A stretch of DNA of 64,000 nt from Bacteroidota bacterium (GTDB lineage Bacteria; Bacteroidota; Bacteroidia; Chitinophagales; Chitinophagaceae), in contig JAEWKK010000014.1 of NCBI GenBank assembly GCA_023386045.1, positions 19,169 through 83,168 on the forward strand. The letters are read 5' to 3'. Positions 1 to 7,383 of the stretch are shown here, one piece after another; the stretch's first letter is position 1; each line of letters starts with the position of its first letter. A model generated the notes under the pieces. The model worked only from the letters and a program-made list of their open reading frames with translations. It did no database searches and was not told the origin of the DNA. The position numbers were made by a program, and so were the translations under genes.

Positions 1-195
1 CTTAGTGATAAAACCGTAAATTAATTTCAAACCGCCGCCAGCAACGAAATCCATCAGGGAGATCACGGCCGTTATAACAAGGGTGGCTCCCAATACAATC
101 ATGGTTGACTGCTGGAGCTGCGTCCAGGTTGGCCAGGTCACTTTTTCCAGGAGCTCTTTATAAGAATCGCGGAAATAATTGGATACTTTGTTCAT
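1..195 (-). CDS. secE: Preprotein translocase subunit SecE (partial, runs off window)
   Basis: The 65 visible codons start at 195 with MNKVSNYFRDSYKELLEKV, then a WPTW motif and one hydrophobic segment (about residues 26-45). This is the pattern of short bacterial SecE: a cytoplasmic amphipathic helix followed by a single membrane helix that clamps SecY. No stop codon is reached, so the last few residues lie left of the window. It follows tuf and tRNA-Trp on the same strand, the conserved order tuf-trnW-secE(-nusG-rplK), so nusG is expected next. Confidence 0.93.
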   Translation of the reverse strand, partial: MNKVSNYFRDSYKELLEKVTWPTWTQLQQSTMIVLGATLVITAVISLMDFVAGGGLKLIYGFITK

Positions 196-265
196 TGTTA
201 CCATTTAAAGGTGGATGCCTGCAAAGTGAAGTTCCAGGCTTTGGCCCTGAACTACCTTTTATCTG

Positions 266-336
266 CACGGGCAGAGAGATTCGAACTCCCATCAACGGTT
301 TTGGAGACCGCTATTCTGCCATTGAACTATGCCCGT
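266..336 (-). tRNA. trnW: tRNA-Trp (CCA)
   Basis: Cloverleaf on the minus strand with acceptor ACGGGCA pairing TGCCCGT, a D arm starting TAGTTC, anticodon loop CTCCAAA (anticodon CCA) and a T loop with GTTCGAATC. The 3' CCA is not encoded. It sits between tuf and secE, its usual place in Bacteroidota, and is probably processed from the tuf transcript. Confidence 0.95.
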
Positions 337-342
337 ATGAAA

Positions 343-379
343 GCTAAAAGCTATCCCGCAGGGCGGAACAGCTTTTAGC
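343..379 (-). repeat. Inverted repeat between tuf and tRNA-Trp
   Basis: GCTAAAAGCT at 343-352 and AGCTTTTAGC at 370-379 are perfect 10-base complements around a 17-base GC-rich loop. The motif GAAGCTAAAAGCTT recurs at 429-441 directly behind the tuf stop. In the tuf-to-secE transcript it would form a hairpin, plausibly an RNA processing or attenuation site (inference). There is no clean U tract. Confidence 0.6.
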
Positions 380-452
380 CATATGTCGCAAATATAACTA
401 TCAATTTGCAATCCGTGCGAGACGGATGAAGCTAAAAGCTTGCGCTTCAAGC

Positions 453-1640
453 TTACTTTAAGATTTCAGTAACCTGACCGGCACCTACTGTACGGCCACC
501 TTCACGAATCGCGAACTTCAGACCTTTTTCCATCGCGATAGGCTGGATCAGCTTCACAGTAAGGTTGGTGTTATCACCAGGCATTACCATTTCGGTACCT
601 GATGGCAGTTCAACTTCACCGGTAACGTCTGTAGTTCTGAAATAGAACTGAGGACGGTATTTGTTAAAGAATGGAGTGTGACGGCCACCTTCTTCCTTGC
701 TCAGAACATAAACTTCACCCTTGAATTCAGTGTGAGGAGTGATAGAGCCTGGCTTCACGATAACCATACCACGGCGGATCTGTGTTTTCTCAATACCGCG
801 GAGGAGCAGACCGGCGTTGTCACCAGCTTCACCTTCATCAAGTAATTTGCGGAACATTTCCACACCTGTACAGGTAGAAGTCAAAGGAGCATCCATCAAA
901 CCAACGATTTCAACAGACTCACCCACTTTGATACGTCCTCTTTCAATACGGCCGGTAGCAACTGTACCACGACCAGTGATAGAGAATACGTCCTCAACTG
1001 ACATCAGGAACGGAAGATCAACCGGACGAGGAGGCAATGGAATATAGCTGTCAACAGCATCCATCAGCTCTTCTACAGCTTTCACCCACTTTTCTTCACC
1101 AGCGAGGGCACCTGTTGCAGAACCTTTAATGATTGGAGTATTATCGCCATCGAAACCGTAAGAGCTCAATAACTCGCGGATTTCCATTTCAACCAACTCT
1201 AACAGTTCAGGATCGTCAACCAGGTCAACTTTATTCATGAAAACCACAATACGGGGAACGCCTACCTGGCGGGCCAGGAGGATGTGTTCTTTTGTTTGCG
1301 GCATAGGACCATCTGTAGCAGCCACAACCAGGATGGCACCGTCCATCTGCGCAGCACCAGTAATCATGTTCTTTACATAGTCAGCGTGACCAGGACAGTC
1401 AACGTGAGCGTAGTGACGTGTATCTGTCTGGTACTCTACGTGTGCTGTGTTGATGGTGATACCTCTTTCTTTTTCTTCAGGAGCACCGTCAATTTCATCA
1501 TATTTTTTTGCCTGCGCCAGACCTTTCTTAGAAAGAATTTCAGTAATAGCGGCAGTCAAAGTTGTTTTACCGTGGTCTACGTGACCGATGGTACCAACAT
1601 TTACGTGGGGTTTGTCCCTCTTAAAGGTCTCTTTAGACAT
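453..1640 (-). CDS. tuf: Elongation factor Tu
   Basis: GTPase that brings aminoacyl-tRNA to the ribosome. The 395 residues match the family length. Visible G motifs are GHVDHGKT (19-26), DCPGH (about 81-85), NKVD (about 136-139) and the GSATG region (about 174); domains 2 and 3 follow, ending in TEILK. It lies downstream of four tRNA genes on the same strand and upstream of tRNA-Trp and secE, so it is probably cotranscribed with them. The leader just before the start is AT-rich and has no Shine-Dalgarno, as is normal for this phylum. Confidence 0.98.
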   Translation of the reverse strand: MSKETFKRDKPHVNVGTIGHVDHGKTTLTAAITEILSKKGLAQAKKYDEIDGAPEEKERGITINTAHVEYQTDTRHYAHVDCPGHADYVKNMITGAAQMDGAILVVAATDGPMPQTKEHILLARQVGVPRIVVFMNKVDLVDDPELLELVEMEIRELLSSYGFDGDNTPIIKGSATGALAGEEKWVKAVEELMDAVDSYIPLPPRPVDLPFLMSVEDVFSITGRGTVATGRIERGRIKVGESVEIVGLMDAPLTSTCTGVEMFRKLLDEGEAGDNAGLLLRGIEKTQIRRGMVIVKPGSITPHTEFKGEVYVLSKEEGGRHTPFFNKYRPQFYFRTTDVTGEVELPSGTEMVMPGDNTNLTVKLIQPIAMEKGLKFAIREGGRTVGAGQVTEILK

Positions 1641-1754
1641 CTTTATCGGTTTTTAGTTGTGGAGTTATTAATGTTTATTTTTTATTTCCTCTCGCCCGCT
1701 AAGGTCCGAAGGTCATTTTTATGTTACCGGCAACCGGATCTTTTTTCAGCTCCT

Positions 1755-1776
1755 GTTGCGTCGCACACTTGTACTT
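1755..1776 (-). repeat. Dispersed 22-bp intergenic repeat, copy 1
   Basis: Read on the minus strand, this stretch between tuf and tRNA-Thr is AAGTACAAGTGTGCGACGCA followed by AC. The same 22 bases occur on the plus strand at 21653-21674 behind tyrS. Flanking similarity fades quickly on both sides. Function unknown; it may be an interspersed palindrome-type or mobile repeat. Confidence 0.7.
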
Positions 1777-1795
1777 TTTCAATTCTGCTCATCTT

Positions 1796-1830
1796 CCAAA
1801 ATCCATGAGCTTCACTACTCACCATTCACT
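1796..1830. repeat. tRNA-Thr-flanking direct repeat, unit 1
   Basis: The stretch beginning CCAAAATCCATGAGCT and ending in CACTACTCAC-type low-complexity sequence recurs with few changes at 1981-2015. The sequence behind each following tRNA copy is also shared (CGCCGTTGTGCGGCGG at about 1919 versus CCGTTGCGCGGCGG at about 2091, then AAAGAACAAT). This marks the limits of a tandem duplication that includes the tRNA-Thr gene. Confidence 0.65.
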
Positions 1831-1837
1831 CTAATAG

Positions 1838-1909
<72 letters not shown>

Positions 1910-1980
1910 TAATACTTCCGCCGTTGTGCGGCGGTTGAGATCAAAGAACAATTTCAAGCGGCCGTTTCATCATCTCTCCT

Positions 1981-2015
1981 CCAAAATCCATGAGCTACAC
2001 TACTCACTATTCATT
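1981..2015. repeat. tRNA-Thr-flanking direct repeat, unit 2
   Basis: Second copy of the 35-base repeat at 1796-1830, followed by an extra partial iteration (ATTACTCACCACTCACT). It borders the decayed tRNA-Thr copy and supports a tandem duplication of the region. Confidence 0.6.
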
Positions 2016-2032
2016 ACTCACCACTCACTTTT

Positions 2033-2084
2033 GTAGGCCTTCCCGATTACCATCGGGATGCTCTACCACTGAGTTACAACGGCT
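2033..2084 (-). pseudogene. Decayed tRNA-Thr copy (5' two thirds only)
   Basis: On the minus strand it keeps acceptor GCCGTTG, the D arm (TAACTCAGTGGTAGAGC) and an anticodon region still reading TGGTAA. The anticodon stem has become a CCCGA/TCGGG hairpin with a six-base loop. After AAGGCC the T arm and 3' acceptor are missing and junk sequence follows. It therefore cannot fold as a normal tRNA. Similarity to the intact gene at 1838-1909 and shared flanks point to a tandem duplicate that lost its 3' part. Confidence 0.75.
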
Positions 2085-2123
2085 TACCTACCGTTGCGCG
2101 GCGGCAAAATTTAAAGAACAATG

Positions 2124-2196
2124 AGCGGAAGACCGGGCTCGAACCGGCCACCTATAGCTTGGAAGGCTATCGCTCTACCAAATGAGCTACTTCCGC
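2124..2196 (-). tRNA. trnG: tRNA-Gly (TCC)
   Basis: Acceptor GCGGAAG/CTTCCGC, D arm GCTC...GAGC, anticodon stem ATAGC/GCTAT around CTTCCAA (anticodon TCC), T stem GCCGG/CCGGT around TTCGAGC. CCA is not encoded. It lies in the tRNA run upstream of tuf. Confidence 0.95.
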
Positions 2197-2293
2197 TTCT
2201 ATCCTCCGAAGCTTTAGCGAAGGAGGGTTATCCACCTTCGCTAAAACTATGGTGGATTAAGAACTCTTGATCAATCACCTAAACTGATCATCG

Positions 2294-2375
2294 TGGGCAG
2301 GAGTGGATTCGAACCACTGAAGTCGAAGACAGCGGATTTACAGTCCGCCCCATTTGGCCGCTCTGGAACCTGCCC
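2294..2375 (-). tRNA. trnY: tRNA-Tyr (GTA)
   Basis: An 82-base class II tRNA: acceptor GGGCAGG/CCTGCCC, anticodon loop CTGTAAA (anticodon GTA), an extended variable arm (TGTCTTCGACTTC) and T loop GTTCGAATC. The discriminator is A. The long variable arm is expected for bacterial tRNA-Tyr. Confidence 0.95.
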
Positions 2376-2451
2376 GGAGAGAGAGCGGGAAACAGAGTGA
2401 AGAGCGAAAATTAATTTCGCACTCCGCTCTACGCACCCGCACTCTTATTAA

Positions 2452-2510
2452 GCTACTTGTCGGAATCCCCGCCTGAACGATTCAGTCGGACAGGGAACCA
2501 ACGACCTACT
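2452..2510 (-). pseudogene. Decayed tRNA-Thr 3'-half copy with insertion
   Basis: GCTACTTGTCGGAATC and AACCAACGACCTACT match the plus-strand reading of the 3' half of the tRNA-Thr(TGT) gene at 2530-2567, but about 28 bases containing the inverted repeat CTGAA-CGA-TTCAG are inserted inside the T loop. The anticodon arm and 5' half are missing. It looks like a partial tandem duplicate broken by a short palindromic insertion. Confidence 0.65.
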
Positions 2511-2529
2511 ATTTGGTAGTAGTGACGTG

Positions 2530-2603
2530 AGCCACTTGTCGGAATCGAACCAACGACCTACTGATTACAAATCAGTTGCTCTACCAGCTGAGCTAAAGTG
2601 GCC
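2530..2603 (-). tRNA. trnT: tRNA-Thr (TGT)
   Basis: First tRNA of the cluster in transcription order. Acceptor GCCACTT/AAGTGGC, D arm GCTCAGCTGGTAGAGC, anticodon stem ACTGA/TCAGT around TTTGTAA (anticodon TGT), T arm GTTGG-TTCGATT-CCGAC. The discriminator is T and CCA is not encoded. A partial copy follows at 2452-2510. Confidence 0.95.
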
Positions 2604-2990
2604 TGAATAGAATCAGTCTTCCCGGCACCTGCCTGAATCAGGTAAGGGCCGGCAATATTAAGTGACTATTTCCTTTTGTCAAACCGATCTTCCCAATAGC
2701 CAGGATATTTCACCCACTATTTTTAAGATTCCTGAAATCTGACTAAAATAAAGAACTACCCCTTTTTTTGGGAAGGCAAAGGTAAAGGAATTCCACAATT
2801 GAAAAAAAATGAAAGCAAAAAATTATTTCAGCGAATCGCTGATTCTCAAATTGTTCTTCGGTGATGATGGTTCATCATGCACAAGAACAATGAAATTTAC
2901 CCGCCATTCATCTCCAGGAAAAACTGGGGCTGAATCAAAATCCTCCTCCCATACTTTAAAACCAAAATGATTTGTCCTTCAGGACAGGAC
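2604..2990. other. Leader region of the tRNA-tuf transcript, no gene
   Basis: About 390 bases without a credible coding frame. It holds a probable promoter (2777-2784, minus strand) for the tRNA/tuf run and an imperfect hairpin at 2622-2652 (CCGGC...GCCGG enclosing ACCT...AGGT), which would lie in the leader just before the first tRNA. The rest is AT-rich with no recognisable feature. Confidence 0.6.
2777..2784 (-). promoter_or_regulatory. Putative promoter -7 element (TACCTTTG) of tRNA-tuf run
   Basis: Minus-strand TACCTTTG matches the Bacteroidota primary-sigma -7 consensus TAnnTTTG. It lies 173 bases before tRNA-Thr(TGT) and after the hpf terminator, the right position to drive the four tRNAs, tuf, tRNA-Trp and secE. 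The -33 region is not a clear match. Confidence 0.6.
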
Positions 2991-3017
2991 AAAAAAAAGA
3001 CCCTCTTACGAGGGTCT
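2991..3017 (-). terminator. Rho-independent terminator after hpf
   Basis: Minus strand: AGACCCTC, loop GTAA, GAGGGTCT, then a run of T residues, a few bases behind the hpf stop. It separates rpsU-xerC-hpf transcription from the downstream tRNA-tuf unit. Confidence 0.85.
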
Positions 3018-3022
3018 GTTGT

Positions 3023-3322
3023 TTAAGCTGCTAATTTTTCTTTTTTTCTTTTTATCTGGTTCACCATCGCTTCAAAAGCTTCATCAAAAGAAGCTTCGAA
3101 GGATTTGCTGCTTGATTTTACAAAGAACTCAGAACGTGGTATTCTTACTCTGATCTCTGCGATCTTGTCTTTGATGTTATGCACCACATTGTCCAGTTTT
3201 AAAAACACGTCCACATTAATGATGCGGTCATGGAATTGAGAAAGTTTTGCGAGTTTCTGGTTTACATAATCTACCAGTTTCTGATCCGCATCAAAATGCA
3301 CAGTTTGGATGTTAACGTTCAT
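3023..3322 (-). CDS. hpf: Ribosome hibernation-promoting factor (short HPF/RaiA type)
   Basis: A 99-residue protein starting MNVNIQTVHFDADQKLVDYV with the beta-alpha-beta-beta-beta-alpha pattern of HPF/RaiA and a basic C-terminal tail (NQIKRKKEKLAA). These proteins bind the 30S decoding region in stationary phase; the short form stabilises hibernating ribosomes. It follows xerC on the same strand (about 130 bases) and ends in a strong terminator. It lacks the C-terminal dimerisation domain of long HPF. Confidence 0.9.
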   Translation of the reverse strand: MNVNIQTVHFDADQKLVDYVNQKLAKLSQFHDRIINVDVFLKLDNVVHNIKDKIAEIRVRIPRSEFFVKSSSKSFEASFDEAFEAMVNQIKRKKEKLAA

Positions 3323-3451
3323 AATATCGCATTTAGAAATTGAAACAATAAATAAAGAACTAATGTTTTCAGGTCCACTATGAAGTTACTCAACCCAATA
3401 GTTTTGGCCAAGTAAAAACGGCAATTATTTTACTGATCCTGGTTAATTTTC

Positions 3452-4345
3452 TCAGGCTTTTGGATGGGCTTTCTTATATACATCCTTTAGCTTCTCAATG
3501 GTGTTATGTGTGTACACCTGGGTGGCCGCAAGGCTGCTATGACCAAGCAATTCCTTTACTGCATTGAGGTCGGCTCCATTGTTCATGAGATGGGTGGCAA
3601 AACTGTGTCGCAAAACGTGTGGGCTTCTTTTTTCAATAGTTGTTACAAGGCTCAGGTATTTTTTTACAAGTGTGTAAACCTTCCTTGGTGCAAAAGGCTT
3701 TCCCTTTCCGTCAACAAAAACCACATCCCTGTCTTCGTATAATTTTTTTCTCTCAGATTGATAAGCTTTGATATCATTCAACAGCTCTGGACTCACAGGA
3801 ATCACTCTTTCCTTATTTCCTTTTCCCAGCACTTTCAAACTATGACTGGATGCGTTAACCTGGCTGTCTTTCAATTGCACTACTTCACTCAATCGCATAC
3901 CGGTACTGTAAAAAAGCAGCAAGAGCAATCTTTCCGTTCTTCCTTCCCAACTGTCTGGAAATTCCACGTGATTGAATAAAGTACCTATATCCCTGGTATC
4001 TACAAATTGTGGCAGCCGCTTTTCATTTTTTGGCGCTATGATCTTTGCCATGGGTGATTGGGTAACTGCCCCTGACTTCAACGAAAATTTATAAAAGGAT
4101 TTGAGTGTGGAGATTTTCCTGTTGATGCTTCGGGCGCTAATACCCTGGTCTTTTAAAGAAGCCAGCCAGCTGCGGATATAAATATGCGTCAACTGGTCCA
4201 GGGGCGTTTCACCATATTGTGTTACGATATAATCAAAAAAAGAAACAAGATCGTTCTGGTAAGAAAGAAGGGTATGGCGGGAATAACGCTTTTCAAATTT
4301 GAGAAAGTCCAGGAATGGTTGTATCAAAGGATGGGCAGTCTGCAT
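3452..4345 (-). CDS. xerC: Tyrosine recombinase XerC/XerD type
   Basis: A 297-residue site-specific recombinase of the size used for chromosome dimer resolution at dif. The N-terminal SAM-like DNA-binding domain covers about residues 5-90. Catalytic residues are visible: R151 (STGMRLSE), K175 (LGKGNKER), H243 and R246 (HVLRHSFATHL), H269 (GHSS) and nucleophile Y278 (QVYTH). It lies between rpsU and hpf, a context typical of housekeeping Xer genes in this phylum and not of phage integrases. XerC versus XerD cannot be decided from this alone. Confidence 0.92.
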   Translation of the reverse strand: MQTAHPLIQPFLDFLKFEKRYSRHTLLSYQNDLVSFFDYIVTQYGETPLDQLTHIYIRSWLASLKDQGISARSINRKISTLKSFYKFSLKSGAVTQSPMAKIIAPKNEKRLPQFVDTRDIGTLFNHVEFPDSWEGRTERLLLLLFYSTGMRLSEVVQLKDSQVNASSHSLKVLGKGNKERVIPVSPELLNDIKAYQSERKKLYEDRDVVFVDGKGKPFAPRKVYTLVKKYLSLVTTIEKRSPHVLRHSFATHLMNNGADLNAVKELLGHSSLAATQVYTHNTIEKLKDVYKKAHPKA

Positions 4346-4351
4346 AAAACA

Positions 4352-4384
4352 ATAGCTGCAAAGTAATAAAAACCTTGCAGCTAT
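4352..4384. repeat. Perfect inverted repeat between rpsU and xerC
   Basis: ATAGCTGCAA (4352-4361) and TTGCAGCTAT (4375-4384) form a 10-base perfect stem around a 13-base AT-rich loop. It covers TTACTTTG (minus strand 4359-4366), one base away from TAnnTTTG and just upstream of xerC. It could be a weak terminator for rpsU, an operator, or both. Confidence 0.55.
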
Positions 4385-4408
4385 AAAATATGGTGTAGAG
4401 GAAGCAGC

Positions 4409-4606
4409 TTATGCCTCGATCTGACCGCTTGCTATCTTCTGCTTGTAAACAGCTTTCAACACCTCAGTTCTGCGTCTAACAGAAGGTTTGGTGAAAGACT
4501 GCCTGTCGCGCAACTGCAACAAGATCTTGGCCTTTTCGAATTTCTTTTTGTACTTCTTCAGGGCCTTGTCAATGTTTTCGCAGTCCTTTGAATCGATAAT
4601 TAGCAT
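4409..4606 (-). CDS. rpsU: 30S ribosomal protein bS21
   Basis: A 65-residue basic protein starting MLIIDSKDCENIDKALKKYK with the conserved RRRTEVLKAVYKQKIASGQ C-terminal part of bS21. In Bacteroidota bS21 helps bury the 16S anti-Shine-Dalgarno tail on the 30S platform. This gene has an excellent Shine-Dalgarno (4614-4622), whereas its neighbours do not, which fits the published model that rpsU is translated preferentially by bS21-lacking ribosomes. It heads the rpsU-xerC-hpf group. Confidence 0.97.
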   Translation of the reverse strand: MLIIDSKDCENIDKALKKYKKKFEKAKILLQLRDRQSFTKPSVRRRTEVLKAVYKQKIASGQIEA

Positions 4607-4613
4607 GCTATAT

Positions 4614-4622
4614 ACCTCCTTA
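4614..4622 (-). promoter_or_regulatory. Strong Shine-Dalgarno of rpsU
   Basis: Minus-strand TAAGGAGGT, seven bases before the ATG at 4606. It is fully complementary to the 16S 3' tail and stands out in a window where start codons otherwise have AT-rich leaders. Known work in Flavobacterium links such an rpsU Shine-Dalgarno to autoregulation by bS21. Confidence 0.9.
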
Positions 4623-4639
4623 AGTGATTTTTAGGGATG

Positions 4640-4647
4640 CAAATATA
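4640..4647 (-). promoter_or_regulatory. Putative promoter -7 element (TATATTTG) of rpsU
   Basis: Minus-strand TATATTTG is an exact TAnnTTTG match 34 bases before the rpsU start, with a TTTTG about 20 bases further upstream that could serve as the -33 element. The transcript would start just upstream of the Shine-Dalgarno. Confidence 0.75.
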
Positions 4648-4701
4648 GCCATCCATCCCCGTTTATCCCAAAATAAAATGCAAAAACCCGAATTTTACCG
4701 G

Positions 4702-5292
4702 ATGTTTACCGGAATTATTGAAGCAATCGGGCAGGTAAAGGAGATCGTAACCATGGGTACCAACAAGATCTTCTGGATCAGCTCTCCCCTTTCCTCCACC
4801 TTTAAAATCGACCAAAGCATCGCTCATAATGGGGTTTGCCTCACCATTGAAGAGGTGCAGGATGGCCTGCACCGGGTAACTGCGGTCCAGGAAACACTGG
4901 AAAAAACGGAGCTGAACCAGTGGAAACCAGGAACCCAGGTCAACCTGGAAAGAAGCCTTTTACCCGGCAACCGCCTCGATGGGCATTTTGTCCAGGGTCA
5001 CGTGGACACTACAGGCGCCTGCAAAAAAATCCGTGACAAACGAGGCAGCCATGAGTTCACCTTCAGCTTTCCCAGGAAAATGGCAGCTCTTGTTATAGAA
5101 AAAGGATCCATCACAATCAACGGCATCTCCCTGACTGCTTTTGATGTAAAGAAAGATTCTTTTAAGGTGGCCATCATCCCTTATACATTTGAACATACCA
5201 ATCTTTCCCAACTTGTTGAAGGTGACGAAGTGAACCTTGAATTTGATATGATTGGGAAATATATCCTGAGGAAGCTATCTTTAGAAAATTAG
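4702..5292 (+). CDS. ribE: Riboflavin synthase, alpha subunit
   Basis: Converts two 6,7-dimethyl-8-ribityllumazine molecules to riboflavin. The protein starts MFTGIIEAIGQV at 4702, the conserved N terminus. In-frame codons further upstream would overlap the rpsU promoter region, so the later start was chosen (196 residues, normal length). Two lumazine-binding barrel repeats are visible: residues 1-95 (with NGVCLT) and 96-190 (GHFVQGHVD, then NGISLT). It is divergent from rpsU and 14 bases upstream of an acyltransferase gene. Confidence 0.95.
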   Translation: MFTGIIEAIGQVKEIVTMGTNKIFWISSPLSSTFKIDQSIAHNGVCLTIEEVQDGLHRVTAVQETLEKTELNQWKPGTQVNLERSLLPGNRLDGHFVQGHVDTTGACKKIRDKRGSHEFTFSFPRKMAALVIEKGSITINGISLTAFDVKKDSFKVAIIPYTFEHTNLSQLVEGDEVNLEFDMIGKYILRKLSLEN

Positions 5293-5306
5293 AGCTTCCT
5301 GTCCTG

Positions 5307-6401
5307 ATGAGTAACCAAAACGCTGTACACCGAGAATATTATCCTGCGCTTGATGGCCTGCGAGGCTTGGCCTGCGTTCTGGTAGTAGTGTATCACCTCT
5401 TCCCTTTTTTTCACCAGTATCTTTTTTTTGGCTGGATGGCCATGGACATATTTTTTGTGCTTTCTGGTTTTCTGATCACGGACATTCTTATGAAAACCTG
5501 GAACGAACCCGGTTATCTCCGGAACTTCTATGTAAGAAGATTACTCAGGGTCATACCACTTTATTATACGGCACTGGTTCTTTTTTTATGGATCATTCCC
5601 AACTTTAAAGGCCTGGCTACAGGATTTGACTATTTCATCAACAACCAGGTCTATTTCTGGATTTTTCTTCAAAACTGGCTGCTCATTTTTAATCCTTCCT
5701 CTACAGATTCTGCTTTAAATCATCTCTGGTCAATGGCCGTAGAAGAACAGTTTTATCTGCTCTGGCCCCTGCTTGTTGCCAGTCTTAGAAAGCCAAGGCT
5801 ATTACTTGCCATATTAATCCTCTTGCTTGTTGGATTCAGTGCACTGAGGTTTGTATTATGGATACGCCAGATCGAACAGCTTTCCTATTTCAGCTTTTTT
5901 ACTTTCACCCGCTTTGATGGCATTTTGATTGGCTGCATGGTGGGACTTTTGCAAAAGATCGACCGGCAGTGGATTGGTAGAAATATCGCGTTGATTGTTC
6001 TTGGTTTTGCTGTTTTCAATTTTTTATTTTACTTCCTGAACCTCCGATACAAGTCTTCATTTCCTTATTTAGGCTTGTTGGGATTTTCAACATTTTCAAT
6101 GCTTTTTGGTTTGCTCGTTTATGATATCATCAATGGTCAAACGAAATTGATAAGCTTTGTTTTTGATGTAGGATTTTTCAAATGGCTTGGTAGGATCTCC
6201 TACGGCACTTATATTTTTCACTGGCCATTGTACCTGCTGCTCAATCCTTACATTGCATCATGGGCGAAGAAAAATTTTCAACAGATACCACCCCATGTTT
6301 TTGCATCGATAGTGCTTACTATTTTATCCTTCCTGGTTGGTTTCCTGAGCTTCAGATATTTTGAAAGCCATTTCCTGCGGATGAAGAAACATTTTGCCTA
6401 A
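5307..6401 (+). CDS. Acyltransferase 3 family membrane protein (OafA/YrhL-like)
   Basis: A 364-residue polytopic protein. It begins with YYPALDGLRGLACVLVVVYH, the conserved acyltransferase-3 opening (DGLRG and a helix-1 histidine), followed by FFVLSGFLIT and WSMAVEEQFYLLWP, also family hallmarks. About ten membrane segments. Such enzymes O-acylate lipopolysaccharide, exopolysaccharide or other surface glycans; the substrate cannot be told. There is no SGNH domain. It follows ribE by 14 bases and precedes a glycosyltransferase, which suggests a glycan role. Confidence 0.92.
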   Translation: MSNQNAVHREYYPALDGLRGLACVLVVVYHLFPFFHQYLFFGWMAMDIFFVLSGFLITDILMKTWNEPGYLRNFYVRRLLRVIPLYYTALVLFLWIIPNFKGLATGFDYFINNQVYFWIFLQNWLLIFNPSSTDSALNHLWSMAVEEQFYLLWPLLVASLRKPRLLLAILILLLVGFSALRFVLWIRQIEQLSYFSFFTFTRFDGILIGCMVGLLQKIDRQWIGRNIALIVLGFAVFNFLFYFLNLRYKSSFPYLGLLGFSTFSMLFGLLVYDIINGQTKLISFVFDVGFFKWLGRISYGTYIFHWPLYLLLNPYIASWAKKNFQQIPPHVFASIVLTILSFLVGFLSFRYFESHFLRMKKHFA

Positions 6402-6450
6402 CTTACACCGCATCGGTTTGAATTGTATTTTAGCAAGCGAATATTTACGA

Positions 6451-7383
6451 ATGCAGCGAGTTATTATTTTATGTCCACTTTACCATGATGAAGCCTCATT
6501 CAACCAGTTCGCTGCGGCTGTTGAAAAAGAAGTTGACAGCATTAATGATCATTCTTTTTCCTTTCTTATTGTTAACGATAGTCCTGATGGATTGCAGCTG
6601 CATTCAAAACTGCCACTGACCCTGCTTCATTTGCACAGGAATATCGGCCATCAGAAAGCCATTGCCGTCGGACTGGCTTATGCTCATCACAATTTGACAT
6701 TTGACAGGATCATCATTATGGATGGAGATGGTGAAGACAGGCCTGGAGATATATCCGCGCTTTTACATAACAGTTCAAATGAAATTGCTGTAGCGAAAAG
6801 AGTCAGCCGGCAGGAAGGAAAAGGATTCCGTTTTTTTTACAGGGTCTACAAGATGATGTTTTACTTACTAACAGGTAAAAAGATTTCATTTGGAAATTTC
6901 ATGTCGCTGCCAAAAAAAGAAGTAGACAGCCTGGTTTATTATAGTGAGATATGGAACCATCTTGCCGGAGCCATTATCAAATCAAAAAAAACATTTAGGA
7001 TTGTTCCCTCACATAGGGGAAAAAGATATGAAGGTGAATCCAAAATGAACTTTACAGGATTGCTCCTTCATGGCCTGGGCGCCATTGGTGTATTCACCGA
7101 GATCATTGCTACCCGCATGCTGGTATTTTCTTTCATCATGATCCTGATCGCCGCACTGGCCATCCTGGTCATCGTTTATGTGAAATACTTTACTGATAAA
7201 GCCATTCCCGGATGGGCAACCACCACAGTATCATCCATGCTGATCGTGATTCTTCAAAGCTTTTTATTATCTCTCTTCACCATTTTTTTATACCTCTCCT
7301 CGCAGGGACAGCGAAAATTCATTCCCGCTTATCATTATACAGATTATTTACGTTCTGTTGAATCCCAGGAACATGGCAAATGA
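6451..7383 (+). CDS. Family 2 glycosyltransferase, DPM/GtrB-like, membrane anchored
   Basis: The start was set at MQRVIILCPLYHDEA (310 residues), because the in-frame stretch back to 6394 overlaps the previous gene and lacks family character. A GT-A domain is visible with NDSPDG (nucleotide binding) and the metal-binding DGD at about residues 91-93 (IIMDGDGEDRPGD). Two long hydrophobic segments near the C terminus resemble polyprenyl-phosphate sugar transferases. It probably charges a lipid carrier with a sugar for surface glycan modification. It overlaps the methyltransferase start by 11 bases. Confidence 0.88.
   Translation: MQRVIILCPLYHDEASFNQFAAAVEKEVDSINDHSFSFLIVNDSPDGLQLHSKLPLTLLHLHRNIGHQKAIAVGLAYAHHNLTFDRIIIMDGDGEDRPGDISALLHNSSNEIAVAKRVSRQEGKGFRFFYRVYKMMFYLLTGKKISFGNFMSLPKKEVDSLVYYSEIWNHLAGAIIKSKKTFRIVPSHRGKRYEGESKMNFTGLLLHGLGAIGVFTEIIATRMLVFSFIMILIAALAILVIVYVKYFTDKAIPGWATTTVSSMLIVILQSFLLSLFTIFLYLSSQGQRKFIPAYHYTDYLRSVESQEHGK

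Noticed and set aside
1284..1808. Open frame antisense to tuf and its leader, rich in Phe and Cys
   Set aside because: It reads the complement of EF-Tu codons and then a low-complexity leader. No recognisable domain.
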